From IMG/VR virus record IMGVR_UViG_3300047312_000028, positions 1 through 64,000 of that record: a stretch of DNA of 64,000 bases. The stretch is one strand, 5' to 3'. The translations under genes were made by a program, and so were the position numbers. Under the pieces are notes generated by a model. That model was not told where the DNA came from and did not search any database. It saw nothing but the letters and a program-made list of their open reading frames with translations. The stretch is from a virus. Position 1 is the stretch's first letter. Every line of letters begins with the position of its first letter. Of the stretch, positions 16,019 to 24,455 are shown one piece after another.

Positions 16019-17128
16019 ATGGGACTGTTCTTCTTGCTCTTCATTCCTTTGTTTGTCGCATTGTGTTTCTATATAGGCTCCGCCCTCGTAGGAAACAAGC
16101 AATACTCAATCACATGGAAAGAGTTCTTGCTTCAGATGGCGATTGTTGTGGTCATTGTGCTTATCGGGTACTTTGTGTCACGCTATGAATCGACGCAAGA
16201 TACAGAAGTATGGAACGCGGTCGTGGTTGATAAGAAATCTGAACGAGTCTCATGTGAACATTCCTATCCATGTCGTTGTCGCCCCGTTTCATGCGGAAAG
16301 AACTGCACAACCACTCACTGTGATACATGCTACGAACACTCCTATGATGTGTCCTGGTATGTTGATACGACTGCCAAAGAGAGATTCGAGATTGACCGAG
16401 TGAATAGACAAGGTACCGAGGAGCCTCCTCGTTGGGCACAAGTGCGAATGGGAGCTCCCACGGCGCGCCTGCATACGTTCACAAATTATATCAAAGCCAA
16501 CCCAGACTCTCTTTTGAATCGACGCGGTGAAGTTTCACAGTATACAGTCCCCGCGTATCCTCTCAATCTCTATGATTATCATTATGTGGATCGATTCATT
16601 GCCGATGTGGGTGTTGGTTCGTTGAAAGAGTGGAATCGAGATGTGCAGGTCTTGAATAGTTCACTAGGTGTTGAGAAACAAGTCAATATCGTGGTCGTTG
16701 TAACTGAACATCCAGAATCATTCTCCCATGAACTTGAGAACACATGGCTCGGTGGGAAGAAGAATGATTTGATTGTGTTGATAGGATCGAAAGATCATGA
16801 GACAATTGATTGGGTCCGTGTACTCTCTTGGTCGCATTCTGAAGTACTCAAAGTCGAATTGCGTGATGATATTTTAGAACTTGGATCACTCACAAAGAGA
16901 GAGGAGATTGTTTCGTCGATCAAGACACATGTTCAATCTGGGTTTGTGCGTATGGAGATGGAAGATTACAAGTATCTGTTAGCTGGGCTTGAACCATCTG
17001 CTATAGCTATGTGGATCTTAACCTCGATTAGTTTGATTCTGTCAGTTGGGTTGTCGTGGCTATTCTATCGTGAAGATATCTTCGGAGAAGTAAGGTTTTC
17101 TCGCACATTTACTTATTTCACAAAATAA
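16019..17128 (+). CDS. Multi-pass membrane protein with Cys-rich loop
   Basis: 369 aa. Hydrophobic helices at about 3-23, 36-53 and 331-350 enclose a large middle domain that begins with a Cys/His cluster (CRCRPVSCGKNC, HCDTC), possibly metal-binding or disulphide-bonded. The gene precedes lemA by 10 nt, so the two may act together at the envelope. No family assigned. Confidence 0.6.
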   Translation: MGLFFLLFIPLFVALCFYIGSALVGNKQYSITWKEFLLQMAIVVVIVLIGYFVSRYESTQDTEVWNAVVVDKKSERVSCEHSYPCRCRPVSCGKNCTTTHCDTCYEHSYDVSWYVDTTAKERFEIDRVNRQGTEEPPRWAQVRMGAPTARLHTFTNYIKANPDSLLNRRGEVSQYTVPAYPLNLYDYHYVDRFIADVGVGSLKEWNRDVQVLNSSLGVEKQVNIVVVVTEHPESFSHELENTWLGGKKNDLIVLIGSKDHETIDWVRVLSWSHSEVLKVELRDDILELGSLTKREEIVSSIKTHVQSGFVRMEMEDYKYLLAGLEPSAIAMWILTSISLILSVGLSWLFYREDIFGEVRFSRTFTYFTK

Positions 17129-17138
17129 TGGAGGGGTT

Positions 17139-17696
17139 ATGTCAAAGGGATTGTTGATTGGGATTGGAGTGCTAGCGTTCGTCGGAATCATGGTGCTTGC
17201 GAGTGTTGGAATCTTAGTCGGCACGTACAACTCAGCCGTGCAGATGGAAGTTTCGATTACCGCGCAATACGATCAGAACAAGAACAACTATGCCAAGATG
17301 TTCAATTCTCTGAAAGAGTCTGTGCAGGTGCCTGACATGTATATTGACGGACTGAAGAAGGTCTATGACTCTGCCTTGCAAGGCCGCTACGGTAAAGACG
17401 GCGCGAAGGCGATGTTCACCTGGATTCAAGAACAGAACCCACAAGTAGATGCGAAGGTCTACACGAAGCTTCAGACGTTGATTGAAGCGAATCGAAACGA
17501 CTTTGAAGCGAACCAAAAGACGCTGATTGACAAGCGACAGATTTATCAAGTATACTTGCAGCAACAGCCACGTGGCTTTATCTTGAAAGCGATGGGATTC
17601 CCAGGCATCGATATGAACAAGTACAACGTGGTCACTTCAGACGAAACAGAAAACGCTTTCGAGACAAAGAAAGCGGGTCCAATTTCACTCAAGTAA
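17139..17696 (+). CDS. lemA: LemA-family protein
   Basis: 185 aa. N-terminal helix (about 4-28) with NSAVQMEVSITAQYDQ just after it, then long helices, as in bacterial LemA proteins, which have a membrane-anchored helical bundle and no settled function. Host envelope modification is a guess. GGAGGGG upstream. Confidence 0.7.
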   Translation: MSKGLLIGIGVLAFVGIMVLASVGILVGTYNSAVQMEVSITAQYDQNKNNYAKMFNSLKESVQVPDMYIDGLKKVYDSALQGRYGKDGAKAMFTWIQEQNPQVDAKVYTKLQTLIEANRNDFEANQKTLIDKRQIYQVYLQQQPRGFILKAMGFPGIDMNKYNVVTSDETENAFETKKAGPISLK

Positions 17697-17705
17697 AGGA
17701 GCATC

Positions 17706-17912
17706 ATGGCAAAGAAAGAAGATGTTGACACGATCATGCGGGCGTATCTCAAGACGCACATGACTGAAAAGCAGTTCGAGGATCTAGTCACTCAAACGAT
17801 CACGGATGCCGAGACCCGCGGCGCAACAAACGGAGGTGCAGGCAGGACGTATGACCAGGGATTCTCTGATGGGTATTCTGAAGCTCAGGCAGAATACGGG
17901 CCTCCACAATAG
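17706..17912 (+). CDS. Unknown small protein
   Basis: 68 aa; helical N-terminal part, Gly-rich C-terminal part (GATNGGAGRTYDQGFSDG). AAAGGAGC upstream. Confidence 0.6.
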   Translation: MAKKEDVDTIMRAYLKTHMTEKQFEDLVTQTITDAETRGATNGGAGRTYDQGFSDGYSEAQAEYGPPQ

Positions 17913-17919
17913 GGAGATT

Positions 17920-18204
17920 ATGATGAAGCCAAAAGAAAGAAAAGCTTTGATAGCAAGGCTGAATGCAATCCAGAATCTCTTAGGTGGATTTGGTGCTACC
18001 CCTGTAGCATTTGATCCAGGTGTCAGAGCGTTTGGAGACAATGGTCTGACTAACATACAAATTAACTTCGATGGAAGTACCTGGGAGTGGGTGCGGCCGC
18101 TTCTTGAAGAGTTGCGTGACTTTAGAAAAGATGCAGACCGGCAGATCAAGGAATATAAGAAAGAAAAGAAAAGGAGCCAGTGGGCGCCTCCACAGGATTT
18201 CTAA
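17920..18204 (+). CDS. Unknown small protein
   Basis: 94 aa from the ATGATG pair at 17920. Central FDPGVRAFGDN and helical, Lys-rich C-terminus. No family recognised. Confidence 0.55.
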   Translation: MMKPKERKALIARLNAIQNLLGGFGATPVAFDPGVRAFGDNGLTNIQINFDGSTWEWVRPLLEELRDFRKDADRQIKEYKKEKKRSQWAPPQDF

Positions 18205-18626
18205 TGGATCACAAAGAACTGAATCTTGAATCCTTGAAGTTGATGGGGATTCCTTTGCATGTCAAAGGTGATGAATGGCCTGAGTTGCCATTCTATGGTT
18301 CTCATGATGATGGCACAGTATTCGTTCGATGGAACGATGCTGATGTGGCATATGTGTTAAGCCGACCTGCTAAAGGCGACCTGAAGCGCGAGACGGTAGA
18401 GTATTGGGCGCCTTCAACGAAGATCGAACAAGCGATGCGACTGTGGACGAATTATCCTCCCAAGACTCAGTGGATAGAGATCGAAATAGGCGATGCTGGG
18501 TGGATTGTTCGATTGCTGTATCATATGATGGGGCACCAGTCAGTTGGATTCGTGGCAGATGACAACACAAAGAAACTTCCAGAAGCGATCACAGAAGCTT
18601 GGATCATAGCTATGAGGGCACAATGA
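18204..18626 (+). CDS. Unknown protein
   Basis: 140 aa; ATG overlaps the upstream stop (TAATG). Mixed alpha/beta. No family recognised. Confidence 0.6.
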   Translation: MDHKELNLESLKLMGIPLHVKGDEWPELPFYGSHDDGTVFVRWNDADVAYVLSRPAKGDLKRETVEYWAPSTKIEQAMRLWTNYPPKTQWIEIEIGDAGWIVRLLYHMMGHQSVGFVADDNTKKLPEAITEAWIIAMRAQ

Positions 18627-18856
18627 AATATGCGATTGTGGTGGATAACAACGGTCAAGAGTCGCCTCTGTTGTTCCCAGAGTGTATTAACCATAATACG
18701 GTATGCAACAGGAACGGCCCAGTCATTAGCGGTGGGTTTTGTGACTTGACAACCAAGGGTTGGATAGTGTATGGTAAGAGTATCACATTACACAAAGACT
18801 CCAGACCCGAAGATGCAGAGATCCTGAATCGAGTCTTCTTGGAGAAAGTTTCATGA
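18623..18856 (+). CDS. Unknown small protein
   Basis: 77 aa; beginning MKYAIVVDNNGQESPLLFPE, a pattern of small phage proteins. ATGA overlap upstream. Confidence 0.6.
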   Translation: MKYAIVVDNNGQESPLLFPECINHNTVCNRNGPVISGGFCDLTTKGWIVYGKSITLHKDSRPEDAEILNRVFLEKVS

Positions 18857-19047
18857 AGAGTATTCTTTCTTTCATCTTCGTCATGATGGCCCCATTCCTT
18901 CTGGGAGGAATACTACCAGTTGTCTTGGCGCATTTGGGTGTGCTCCATCCCGATGGAGAGATGGTCTTATTTTTTCTAGTATATTGTGTTATCTATCTTG
19001 GTGTGTGGGATGTTCTACTTGACGGTGGACGAAAACTTACATTTTAA
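18853..19047 (+). CDS. Small membrane protein
   Basis: 64 aa with two transmembrane helices. ATGA overlap with the previous gene. Confidence 0.6.
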   Translation: MKSILSFIFVMMAPFLLGGILPVVLAHLGVLHPDGEMVLFFLVYCVIYLGVWDVLLDGGRKLTF

Positions 19048-19060
19048 TTGAGGGAATATC

Positions 19061-19552
19061 ATGACTGCCATAGTTCTATTGACACTTCTTGTGTTTCTTG
19101 TGGGTGTGATACTGTTAGCTTGTTTGATTGGTTGGATTGAAGAGAGCGCGTGGACGGGGAAGAAGAAGACCTGGAGAAACTGGTTGTTCCCAGTCTATCA
19201 GAAGCTTGAGGAGACCCAGGAAGCTCTCACAGACAAGAAAAGATCATACACTACATTATATAATGAGATGTATGGAGTTATCGGCCTTGAAGCCACAGTG
19301 AAAGATTTGAAAACTGTCTTGGAATGGAATCGGGACAAGATGGCCGTGAGAAATATCGAATATGGCAAGATGCAGACTTCACTCGAAACTGCCAAGCGTG
19401 AAGTACTTAAGCATATGATGCTGGTGCATAACCAAGATGACCATATTGCTGAATTGAAGATGGCCCTACGCAATTCTGAGGATCGTAATATCGATCTGAT
19501 AGAAGCACTGAAAAGGAAACAACGTAAGAGCCGCGCGAGGAAGACAAAATGA
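19061..19552 (+). CDS. Membrane-anchored coiled-coil protein
   Basis: 163 aa. N-terminal hydrophobic helix (about 3-25), then about 100 residues of coiled coil and a basic C-terminus. The layout resembles spanin-type or scaffold proteins, but nothing specific supports either. Confidence 0.6.
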   Translation: MTAIVLLTLLVFLVGVILLACLIGWIEESAWTGKKKTWRNWLFPVYQKLEETQEALTDKKRSYTTLYNEMYGVIGLEATVKDLKTVLEWNRDKMAVRNIEYGKMQTSLETAKREVLKHMMLVHNQDDHIAELKMALRNSEDRNIDLIEALKRKQRKSRARKTK

Positions 19553-19737
19553 AGCTGAAAGATTGGATACAAGCAATCGAAGACGAACGTCCTTTTGTTG
19601 GCCTTAAGCCATACTCGCACAATATTATCAATCTTTCTCTTCAAGCGATTGCGAAGAACTACGGCCGACAGATAGCAAACAAAGTGATTGTAGAATGCGA
19701 TCTAGAACCACTGGGATGGAATCAGGAGTCATTGTGA
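19549..19737 (+). CDS. Unknown small protein
   Basis: 62 aa, helical. Overlaps both neighbours by 4 nt. No family recognised. Confidence 0.55.
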   Translation: MKLKDWIQAIEDERPFVGLKPYSHNIINLSLQAIAKNYGRQIANKVIVECDLEPLGWNQESL

Positions 19738-19889
19738 CAGAAAAGCATCACATGTGGTGTATCGATGCCGACAAGATCATTGAGGGATCGTGCCCGATGT
19801 GTCAACGCTTGCGATTGCAGTATCCTATCATGGGGCATCTTGATTATCCAGTGATGATCGAATCCCCTGAGAACAACCATGTCGAATAA
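19734..19889 (+). CDS. Small Cys-containing protein, GTG start
   Basis: 51 aa from GTG 19734 overlapping the upstream TGA. Contains CPMCQR, half of a zinc-ribbon-like site. Confidence 0.5.
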   Translation: MTEKHHMWCIDADKIIEGSCPMCQRLRLQYPIMGHLDYPVMIESPENNHVE

Positions 19890-19904
19890 TATAGAGGTGG
19901 TCTA

Positions 19905-20114
19905 ATGCGCTGGTCATTGAATCACTCATATACGGATCCCTTTCAGTGGCGCCCATGGTTTGCATGGAGGCCTGTGAGAATCCCAAATAGCGATCACCAT
20001 AAAAATGGAATCATTTCATTTTGGAAAACAAACTGGGTATGGTTAGAGTGGATTGAGATATATGGATCGGGAACGATCTACTGGTATCGAATACCTAAAA
20101 AGGAGCAGCCATGA
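19905..20114 (+). CDS. Unknown small aromatic-rich protein
   Basis: 69 aa with many Trp/Tyr (FQWRPWFAWRP, YWYRIP). No family recognised. Confidence 0.55.
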   Translation: MRWSLNHSYTDPFQWRPWFAWRPVRIPNSDHHKNGIISFWKTNWVWLEWIEIYGSGTIYWYRIPKKEQP

Positions 20115-20197
20115 AGTTTCTTGAGGGGTTGCGTAAGTAGTTGATATTGTTCATGTTTTTCTGCCACATTAAAATCCTCTAATCTTGCCAGTTTGTC

Positions 20198-20226
20198 TTG
20201 ACTTCCCGCTTTCCCCTTGTTATACT
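20198..20226 (+). promoter_or_regulatory. Sigma70-like promoter with upstream element and ATG at the start site
   Basis: TTGACT, 17-nt spacer, TATACT. AATCCTCTAATCTTGCC at 20173 matches the elements before 6290 and 14803. ATG 20233 lies 6 nt after the -10 box and is in frame with the gene downstream. Confidence 0.8.
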
Positions 20227-20262
20227 CATATCATGATGATTGAAACAAATAAGGGGGACAAC

Positions 20263-20568
20263 ATGAAAAATGCACAATATACAGAAGCACAGCTTGAAGC
20301 GTACAAACAGCACATAATCAATGACTACAAGAGTTGGTGTCGTGGATGCAACTTTGGCACGGACGGATTCTCTGTTGAGTTCATGCCTGGATCGAAATAC
20401 ATGCGAGTAGTCACTATGAATAGATCCAGTCGCTCTTCTCATTCGTTCATCGATGCAGCAGGCAAGATTTGGAAATCAGCTTCGTGGAAAGCCCCCGCTA
20501 AGAACTTCACAAGAGGCGACATAACTACAGGCGATTTCAGCAGAGTTTATTGGACGGGAGCTAACTAA
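20263..20568 (+). CDS. Unknown phage protein
   Basis: 101 aa from ATG 20263 (AAGGGGGA upstream). A start at 20233, at the predicted transcript end, would add 10 residues. Contains SWCRGCNFG. Function unknown. Confidence 0.65.
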   Translation: MKNAQYTEAQLEAYKQHIINDYKSWCRGCNFGTDGFSVEFMPGSKYMRVVTMNRSSRSSHSFIDAAGKIWKSASWKAPAKNFTRGDITTGDFSRVYWTGAN

Positions 20569-20569
20569 C

Positions 20570-20935
20570 ATGAAAAACCCTACTTGTGATTCATGCGGGT
20601 TACTCGAATACGCGCTTGTTGATGGGTACGGATTCGGAGATCGTGTGCTTGAAGGTGTCTATTTTGAAGTTCGAGTAGTCAAGGGGAAGATCAGTGTCAG
20701 CACATGCGAAGCCCACAAAGACTATATGGGCGGGCTGAACGAAAAGAAGTGGATGAAGGAAGCGAAGAGTTTTGTTAAGGAAACTGATGTGCTTGAGTGC
20801 CCGAAGTGTCATGAAGATATCGAAAATCCCTTTCTAGAAGAAGCTCAGACGGTCTCAGTTGGCAAGCCTTTTCGGATGCTTACGATTACAGATGTGATGG
20901 CTGAGTTAGGGCGCAACTCTAATGAAAGGCGGTAA
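20570..20935 (+). CDS. Zinc-ribbon-like protein
   Basis: 121 aa: CDSC near the N-terminus and CPKCHED at about residue 80. Function unknown. Confidence 0.55.
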   Translation: MKNPTCDSCGLLEYALVDGYGFGDRVLEGVYFEVRVVKGKISVSTCEAHKDYMGGLNEKKWMKEAKSFVKETDVLECPKCHEDIENPFLEEAQTVSVGKPFRMLTITDVMAELGRNSNERR

Positions 20936-20939
20936 GACG

Positions 20940-21614
20940 ATGTTGAGCGAAATCTTAGAGAAGCACTTACGAGAGATTCAAGCGGCGCAAAAGCCCGCAG
21001 TCACTCCCCCGGCCGTTGTGATTCCTGAACCATTCTTCTTCACTCCCCCGACCGGCACCCCTGTGGTTGCTCCGAGTCAGAAGCAGATCGACTACTACAA
21101 TTCGCTTGTGAAAGACAAGAATTTGACCGATCAACAAAGACAGTACTTGAGTACTTCTCTATTGACACTCACACGGCAGCAAGTCTCAAGCACGATTCAG
21201 TGGTTAGTGGGTCTCCCCTGGATGCCCCGACAGACGGCGCCTGTAGTTACACAACCAACAAGTGCGCCTACGACCCCTAAGACGGCGATGTACCCTACGA
21301 TCAATCAAGGGTACTATGCGGTGGTTGACCCAGCAGACAATACACTACGATTCTTTCAAGTGCGTAAGCCTAGCAAAGGGAAGTGGATGGGTTGGACGTT
21401 CTTGAACGCTGTGAGCGGCGGCAATAAACTTCCGATGCGCGACAGAGCAGAACGGGAACGAATCTTCTCTGAGATCGAAAAGAACCCCTTAGATGCGCTG
21501 AAGCGTTTCGGTCAAGAGATCGGGCAATGTGGTCATTGTCTCAGACAGTTGACAGACGCCGATTCGAGACAGTTCGGTATCGGGCCTGTCTGTAGAAAGG
21601 GAATGGGACTATAA
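20940..21614 (+). CDS. DUF6011-like C-terminal Zn-motif protein
   Basis: 224 aa from ATG 20940; an in-frame ATG at 20922 overlaps the previous gene. Pro/Thr-rich middle. The C-terminus has CGHCLRQLTD, then GIGPVCRKGMG, the Cys4 motif of DUF6011-type domains. Role unknown. Confidence 0.6.
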   Translation: MLSEILEKHLREIQAAQKPAVTPPAVVIPEPFFFTPPTGTPVVAPSQKQIDYYNSLVKDKNLTDQQRQYLSTSLLTLTRQQVSSTIQWLVGLPWMPRQTAPVVTQPTSAPTTPKTAMYPTINQGYYAVVDPADNTLRFFQVRKPSKGKWMGWTFLNAVSGGNKLPMRDRAERERIFSEIEKNPLDALKRFGQEIGQCGHCLRQLTDADSRQFGIGPVCRKGMGL

Positions 21615-21615
21615 C

Positions 21616-21978
21616 ATGCCAACAAAGAATGACATAGAATCAGACGTGCGAGTGCTCGGAGCGTCCTTTACGTTCTCGTTGCCAGACTGGATAAGCGATG
21701 ATAAATACTGTTTTTCAAAAGCGCACCACTATGACCAATATCATGCGTGGGCGGGCAGCTATTCACACACTACAGAACACAACATTGCTGAAACTGCGTT
21801 GTTCGAGTTAGATGAAGTCAAAGAAGTGTGTCTGCATCCAATGAGTGCGTGGTTGGTCATGGATATCGATGCAGAGAAGGGCGGGAACGCAGAGGCGTTG
21901 TTGAAGAGGTTTCGAGTCAAGCTGATGAAGGTGTTAGAGACTCTGAAGAAGTACGAAAAGCCGCAGGAGGAAGAGTAA
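21616..21978 (+). CDS. Unknown protein
   Basis: 120 aa, alpha/beta. Its stop overlaps the next ATG (TAATG). No family recognised. Confidence 0.6.
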   Translation: MPTKNDIESDVRVLGASFTFSLPDWISDDKYCFSKAHHYDQYHAWAGSYSHTTEHNIAETALFELDEVKEVCLHPMSAWLVMDIDAEKGGNAEALLKRFRVKLMKVLETLKKYEKPQEEE

Positions 21979-22241
21979 TGGAAGAGTACACAGAATTAGA
22001 TTTGAAAAACGCCAGGCATCTTCTCAGACGTTATGACTTTGTGCAGATCAATTCCAATGGGCCTCAAGAACTGTTCAGACATATCGACGGGCATGAGGTC
22101 AGGTTTGAGTTGTCAAATCGTTTCCCATTCGATGTTCGCTGGGATGGTGAAGGGTGGTGTCTTGAATTCAGTCTGAATGGATTGATCGTCGAATTGGAGC
22201 AGGGATTCGACAGAATAGAAGAGGCACAGTGTGGCGCGTAA
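21978..22241 (+). CDS. Unknown small protein
   Basis: 87 aa from ATG 21978. Acidic. Overlaps the next gene by 11 nt. Confidence 0.55.
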   Translation: MEEYTELDLKNARHLLRRYDFVQINSNGPQELFRHIDGHEVRFELSNRFPFDVRWDGEGWCLEFSLNGLIVELEQGFDRIEEAQCGA

Positions 22242-22416
22242 GAAGATCGTTCCACAGGGAGAATTCAAAGCGACAGTGAACGCCAACGGAACGTTCGATT
22301 TAACCATGCCAACGAACTTCAGAGAACTAATGGTAGAGAAAGAGAGACAAGATAAGATCGTCTTTAAGGAAGTCATGAAGATGCTCAAGGATACTGGCGA
22401 CCCACGATTTCAATAG
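22231..22416 (+). CDS. Unknown small protein, GTG start
   Basis: 61 aa; GTG chosen because it gives the MARKK start and there is no earlier ATG in this frame. Stop followed by AGGAGG. Confidence 0.5.
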   Translation: MARKKIVPQGEFKATVNANGTFDLTMPTNFRELMVEKERQDKIVFKEVMKMLKDTGDPRFQ

Positions 22417-22424
22417 GAGGAGAT

Positions 22425-22640
22425 ATGTTGCTCAAAGCGTTGATAGAGGCAGGATGCTGGTTAACTATGTGCGCCGTTGCGGCAGTTGTCTGTTATCGAA
22501 TATTTGTGGGTCTTCCTCCAGATGGCATGGTTGAAGAAGTCGCTAGAACGGGCATGATCGGAATAGGCGTTCTTACCGGTATAAGTTGGATCATTAACAT
22601 TCATGGATGGATGACAGAGCAGAGAAAAGATCGACAGTAG
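22425..22640 (+). CDS. Small membrane protein
   Basis: 71 aa; two transmembrane segments. Strong GGAGGAG upstream. Confidence 0.6.
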   Translation: MLLKALIEAGCWLTMCAVAAVVCYRIFVGLPPDGMVEEVARTGMIGIGVLTGISWIINIHGWMTEQRKDRQ

Positions 22641-22666
22641 TATTCATTCTAACAAAAGGATACACG

Positions 22667-23131
22667 ATGATACGAGAATTTGGAACGTTGTGTCTTGCTC
22701 CGGTGATTCTTGCAGGTGTGCTCACATACTCTGAAGCTCTTAATAACGTATCAAAGAAGACACAAGATACTACAGGTAAAGGTGAGATCATCGAAGTCAT
22801 GACCTGTGATAAGGGATTCGGTCTTGCTGGGAAAGCGTCAACGAATGGTCTGTATGGAATCGATCTTCAGTATGGATTAAAGTATCAGGCCACGGAGAAG
22901 TTGTCAGTGTCTTTCATCCCAAAGGCGGGACTTAGTTACACTGACCATAACGTGAGAGAACTTCCCGCAACCGCTCAATTCGGTATAGGTGCATTAGGTA
23001 TGGTGCGATATTCAGACTTTGTAGTAGCTGGCGAACTATGGCATCTTTCAAATGCCGGACTACATAATACAGCAGATCGTCGAAACATAGGCTTGAATAT
23101 GATTGCACTTATGGCAGGGTGGGTATTTTAG
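22667..23131 (+). CDS. Lipid A deacylase (PagL)-like outer membrane protein
   Basis: 154 aa from ATG 22667 with a signal-like N-terminus, then alternating beta strands. ELWHLSNAGLHN near the C-terminus matches the His-x-Ser-Asn motif of PagL lipid A 3-O-deacylases, whose catalytic His and Ser lie in such a segment. It could remodel host LPS, for example against superinfection (inference). Sequence similarity elsewhere is weak. Confidence 0.5.
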   Translation: MIREFGTLCLAPVILAGVLTYSEALNNVSKKTQDTTGKGEIIEVMTCDKGFGLAGKASTNGLYGIDLQYGLKYQATEKLSVSFIPKAGLSYTDHNVRELPATAQFGIGALGMVRYSDFVVAGELWHLSNAGLHNTADRRNIGLNMIALMAGWVF

Positions 23132-23160
23132 TTGACATTCGTGTTTGACTGTGTTATGAT
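23132..23160 (+). promoter_or_regulatory. Sigma70-like promoter, perfect consensus -35
   Basis: TTGACA, 17-nt spacer, TATGAT. No protein gene follows; it points into a structured RNA. Confidence 0.85.
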
Positions 23161-23166
23161 GAAATC

Positions 23167-23262
23167 ACAATGACAATAGGGTTGTCGTTTATTTGGATCA
23201 AGACGCTGTGGACGAGTCCAACAGAAAAGTTGAGCTTCCTTCTCAACCAACCCTGATTGTCT
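23167..23262 (+). ncRNA. Candidate structured small RNA
   Basis: Starts 6-7 nt after the promoter above. GACAATAGGGTTG (23172-23184) pairs with CAACCCTGATTGTC (23248-23261) in a 13-bp stem with one bulge. Inside are TTGGA/TCCAA and the hairpin GTTGAG-7 nt-CTCAAC. The result is a three-way junction of tRNA size without tRNA motifs. Confidence 0.5.
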
Positions 23263-23313
23263 CCTTTATTTTCGCAGTGATTGTGATTTTTTACGGTTCT
23301 AGGATAAAAGTTG

Positions 23314-23321
23314 TATAAATA
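23314..23321 (+). promoter_or_regulatory. T4-late-type promoter box
   Basis: TATAAATA, an exact T4 late consensus, upstream of the RNA island and 13 nt before a sigma70 -35 box. Confidence 0.5.
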
Positions 23322-23334
23322 CGAAAGAACGTGC

Positions 23335-23363
23335 TTGACTTATGTGCTCGATTGTGTTAGTCT
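23335..23363 (+). promoter_or_regulatory. Sigma70-like promoter of the RNA island
   Basis: TTGACT, 17-nt spacer, TAGTCT; the start near 23370 precedes a terminator-like hairpin and the first tRNA. A 39-codon frame at 23384 lacks a ribosome site and is not annotated. Confidence 0.7.
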
Positions 23364-23547
23364 CTTCAAATAAAGAAAGAAATTATGCGTTGCTCTCATA
23401 GTCTAGATACAAAATTGAATATCGCGGAATGCCCACAGCCTGTGGAATATACAGCCTGGCAGGCATCACTCGGGATTCAATTCGGCAATGCAACCATGAA
23501 GTAAACACCGTAACTACCATCTCCCCGGTAGTACGGGGAATCAGAGA

Positions 23548-23580
23548 AGCCGGGGAGAAATCCTCGGCTTTTTGTTTTTG
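23548..23580 (+). terminator. Rho-independent terminator (or attenuator)
   Basis: AGCCGGGG-agaaat-CCTCGGCT followed by TTTTTGTTTTTG. Lying between the promoter and the tRNAs, it may attenuate the tRNA operon. Confidence 0.7.
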
Positions 23581-23594
23581 TAAGGAAAGGTGAT

Positions 23595-23652
23595 GGAGAA
23601 TTCGTCTAGTCAACGACGCTGAGACTGACTAACTCAGATGTAAAGTTCTCCA
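23595..23652 (+). ncRNA. tRNA-like RNA without T-arm
   Basis: 58 nt. A 7-bp acceptor-like stem GGAGAAT/GTTCTCC, a D-arm-like hairpin GTC..GAC, and CTGAG-9 nt-CTCAG. No T-arm and no anticodon-sized loop, so not a normal tRNA. Confidence 0.4.
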
Positions 23653-23661
23653 GATTGTTTT

Positions 23662-23737
23662 GGGGCTTTAGCTCAATTAGGAGAGCGCCTGCATGGCATG
23701 CAGGAGGCAGTGAGGGCGGAACTCACAAGCTCCACCA
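23662..23737 (+). tRNA. tRNA-Ala(GGC)
   Basis: Acceptor GGGGCTT/AAGCTCC, anticodon loop ATGGCAT, CCA encoded. T-loop GGCGGAA (G55) with AG at D-loop 18-19. Confidence 0.9.
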
Positions 23738-23743
23738 GAAAAT

Positions 23744-23819
23744 GCGCTGGTAGTCTAACTAGCAAGGCACCCACCCGATGAGTGGGTCTATGTTGGTGCA
23801 AATCCAACCCGGCGCACCA
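23744..23819 (+). tRNA. tRNA, probably Ile(GAT)
   Basis: Acceptor GCGCTGG/CCGGCGC, stem CCCAC/GTGGG, loop CCGATGA, so position 33 is C, not U. T-loop TGCAAAT (G55) with AG at 18-19. Identity tentative. Confidence 0.7.
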
Positions 23820-23828
23820 GTTTTATAT

Positions 23829-23901
23829 GGGATGAGTGTACACGGTGGCACGACTGTCTCCAAAACAGCAAGAGCGGGTTCGACTCCTGCATCCCATGCC
23901 A
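23829..23901 (+). tRNA. tRNA-Trp(CCA)
   Basis: Acceptor GGGATGA/CATCCCA, loop CTCCAAA, T-loop TTCGACT, GG in the D-loop, encoded CCA after G73. Confidence 0.85.
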
Positions 23902-23922
23902 GTTACATGAAAGGGGAATATT

Positions 23923-24450
23923 ATGTCAGCGATGACATTGCTTTTGAACAACACATACGAACCCTTACAGGTTGTCGGTTGGCAGAGAGCGATCACGTTG
24001 CTGTGGCAGGGTAAGGTTGAGGTGCTTGAAGAGCACGATGAAGAAATTCACTCAATCTCATTCAGCATGAAGATCCCTTCGGTGTTGCGGATGCTTCTTC
24101 CAGTTAAGATCAAGCGCCGAGCACCTGTGAAGTTCACTCGATTGAATATCTTCACGAGAGACGGATTCAAGTGTCAGTATTGTGCGCAAGTGTTCGAGTC
24201 AGAAGAATTGACGTTTGACCACGTGGTTCCAGTGGCGCAGGGTGGTAAGAAGACGTGGGAAAACATTGCGACGGCTTGTGTTTCGTGCAACTCAAAGAAA
24301 GAGGGTCGCACACCAGAACAAGCAAAGATGAAGCTGTTGAAGAAGCCAAGGCAGCCAATCTGGGCGCAAGTAGTCACTGTCACTGTTGGTTTGCGTAAGA
24401 CGCCTGAAACATGGACAGATTATTTGTATTGGAACACTGAGTTGAAGTAG
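23923..24450 (+). CDS. HNH endonuclease
   Basis: 175 aa. Central domain with CQYC, then FDHVVPVAQGG (DH-type HNH motif), W..N and a CVSCN pair: a zinc-stabilised HNH nuclease of the bacterial McrA-like type. Inserted in the tRNA array. AAAGGGG upstream. It may be a free-standing mobile endonuclease or a packaging-type nuclease. Confidence 0.85.
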   Translation: MSAMTLLLNNTYEPLQVVGWQRAITLLWQGKVEVLEEHDEEIHSISFSMKIPSVLRMLLPVKIKRRAPVKFTRLNIFTRDGFKCQYCAQVFESEELTFDHVVPVAQGGKKTWENIATACVSCNSKKEGRTPEQAKMKLLKKPRQPIWAQVVTVTVGLRKTPETWTDYLYWNTELK

Positions 24451-24455
24451 AGTTT

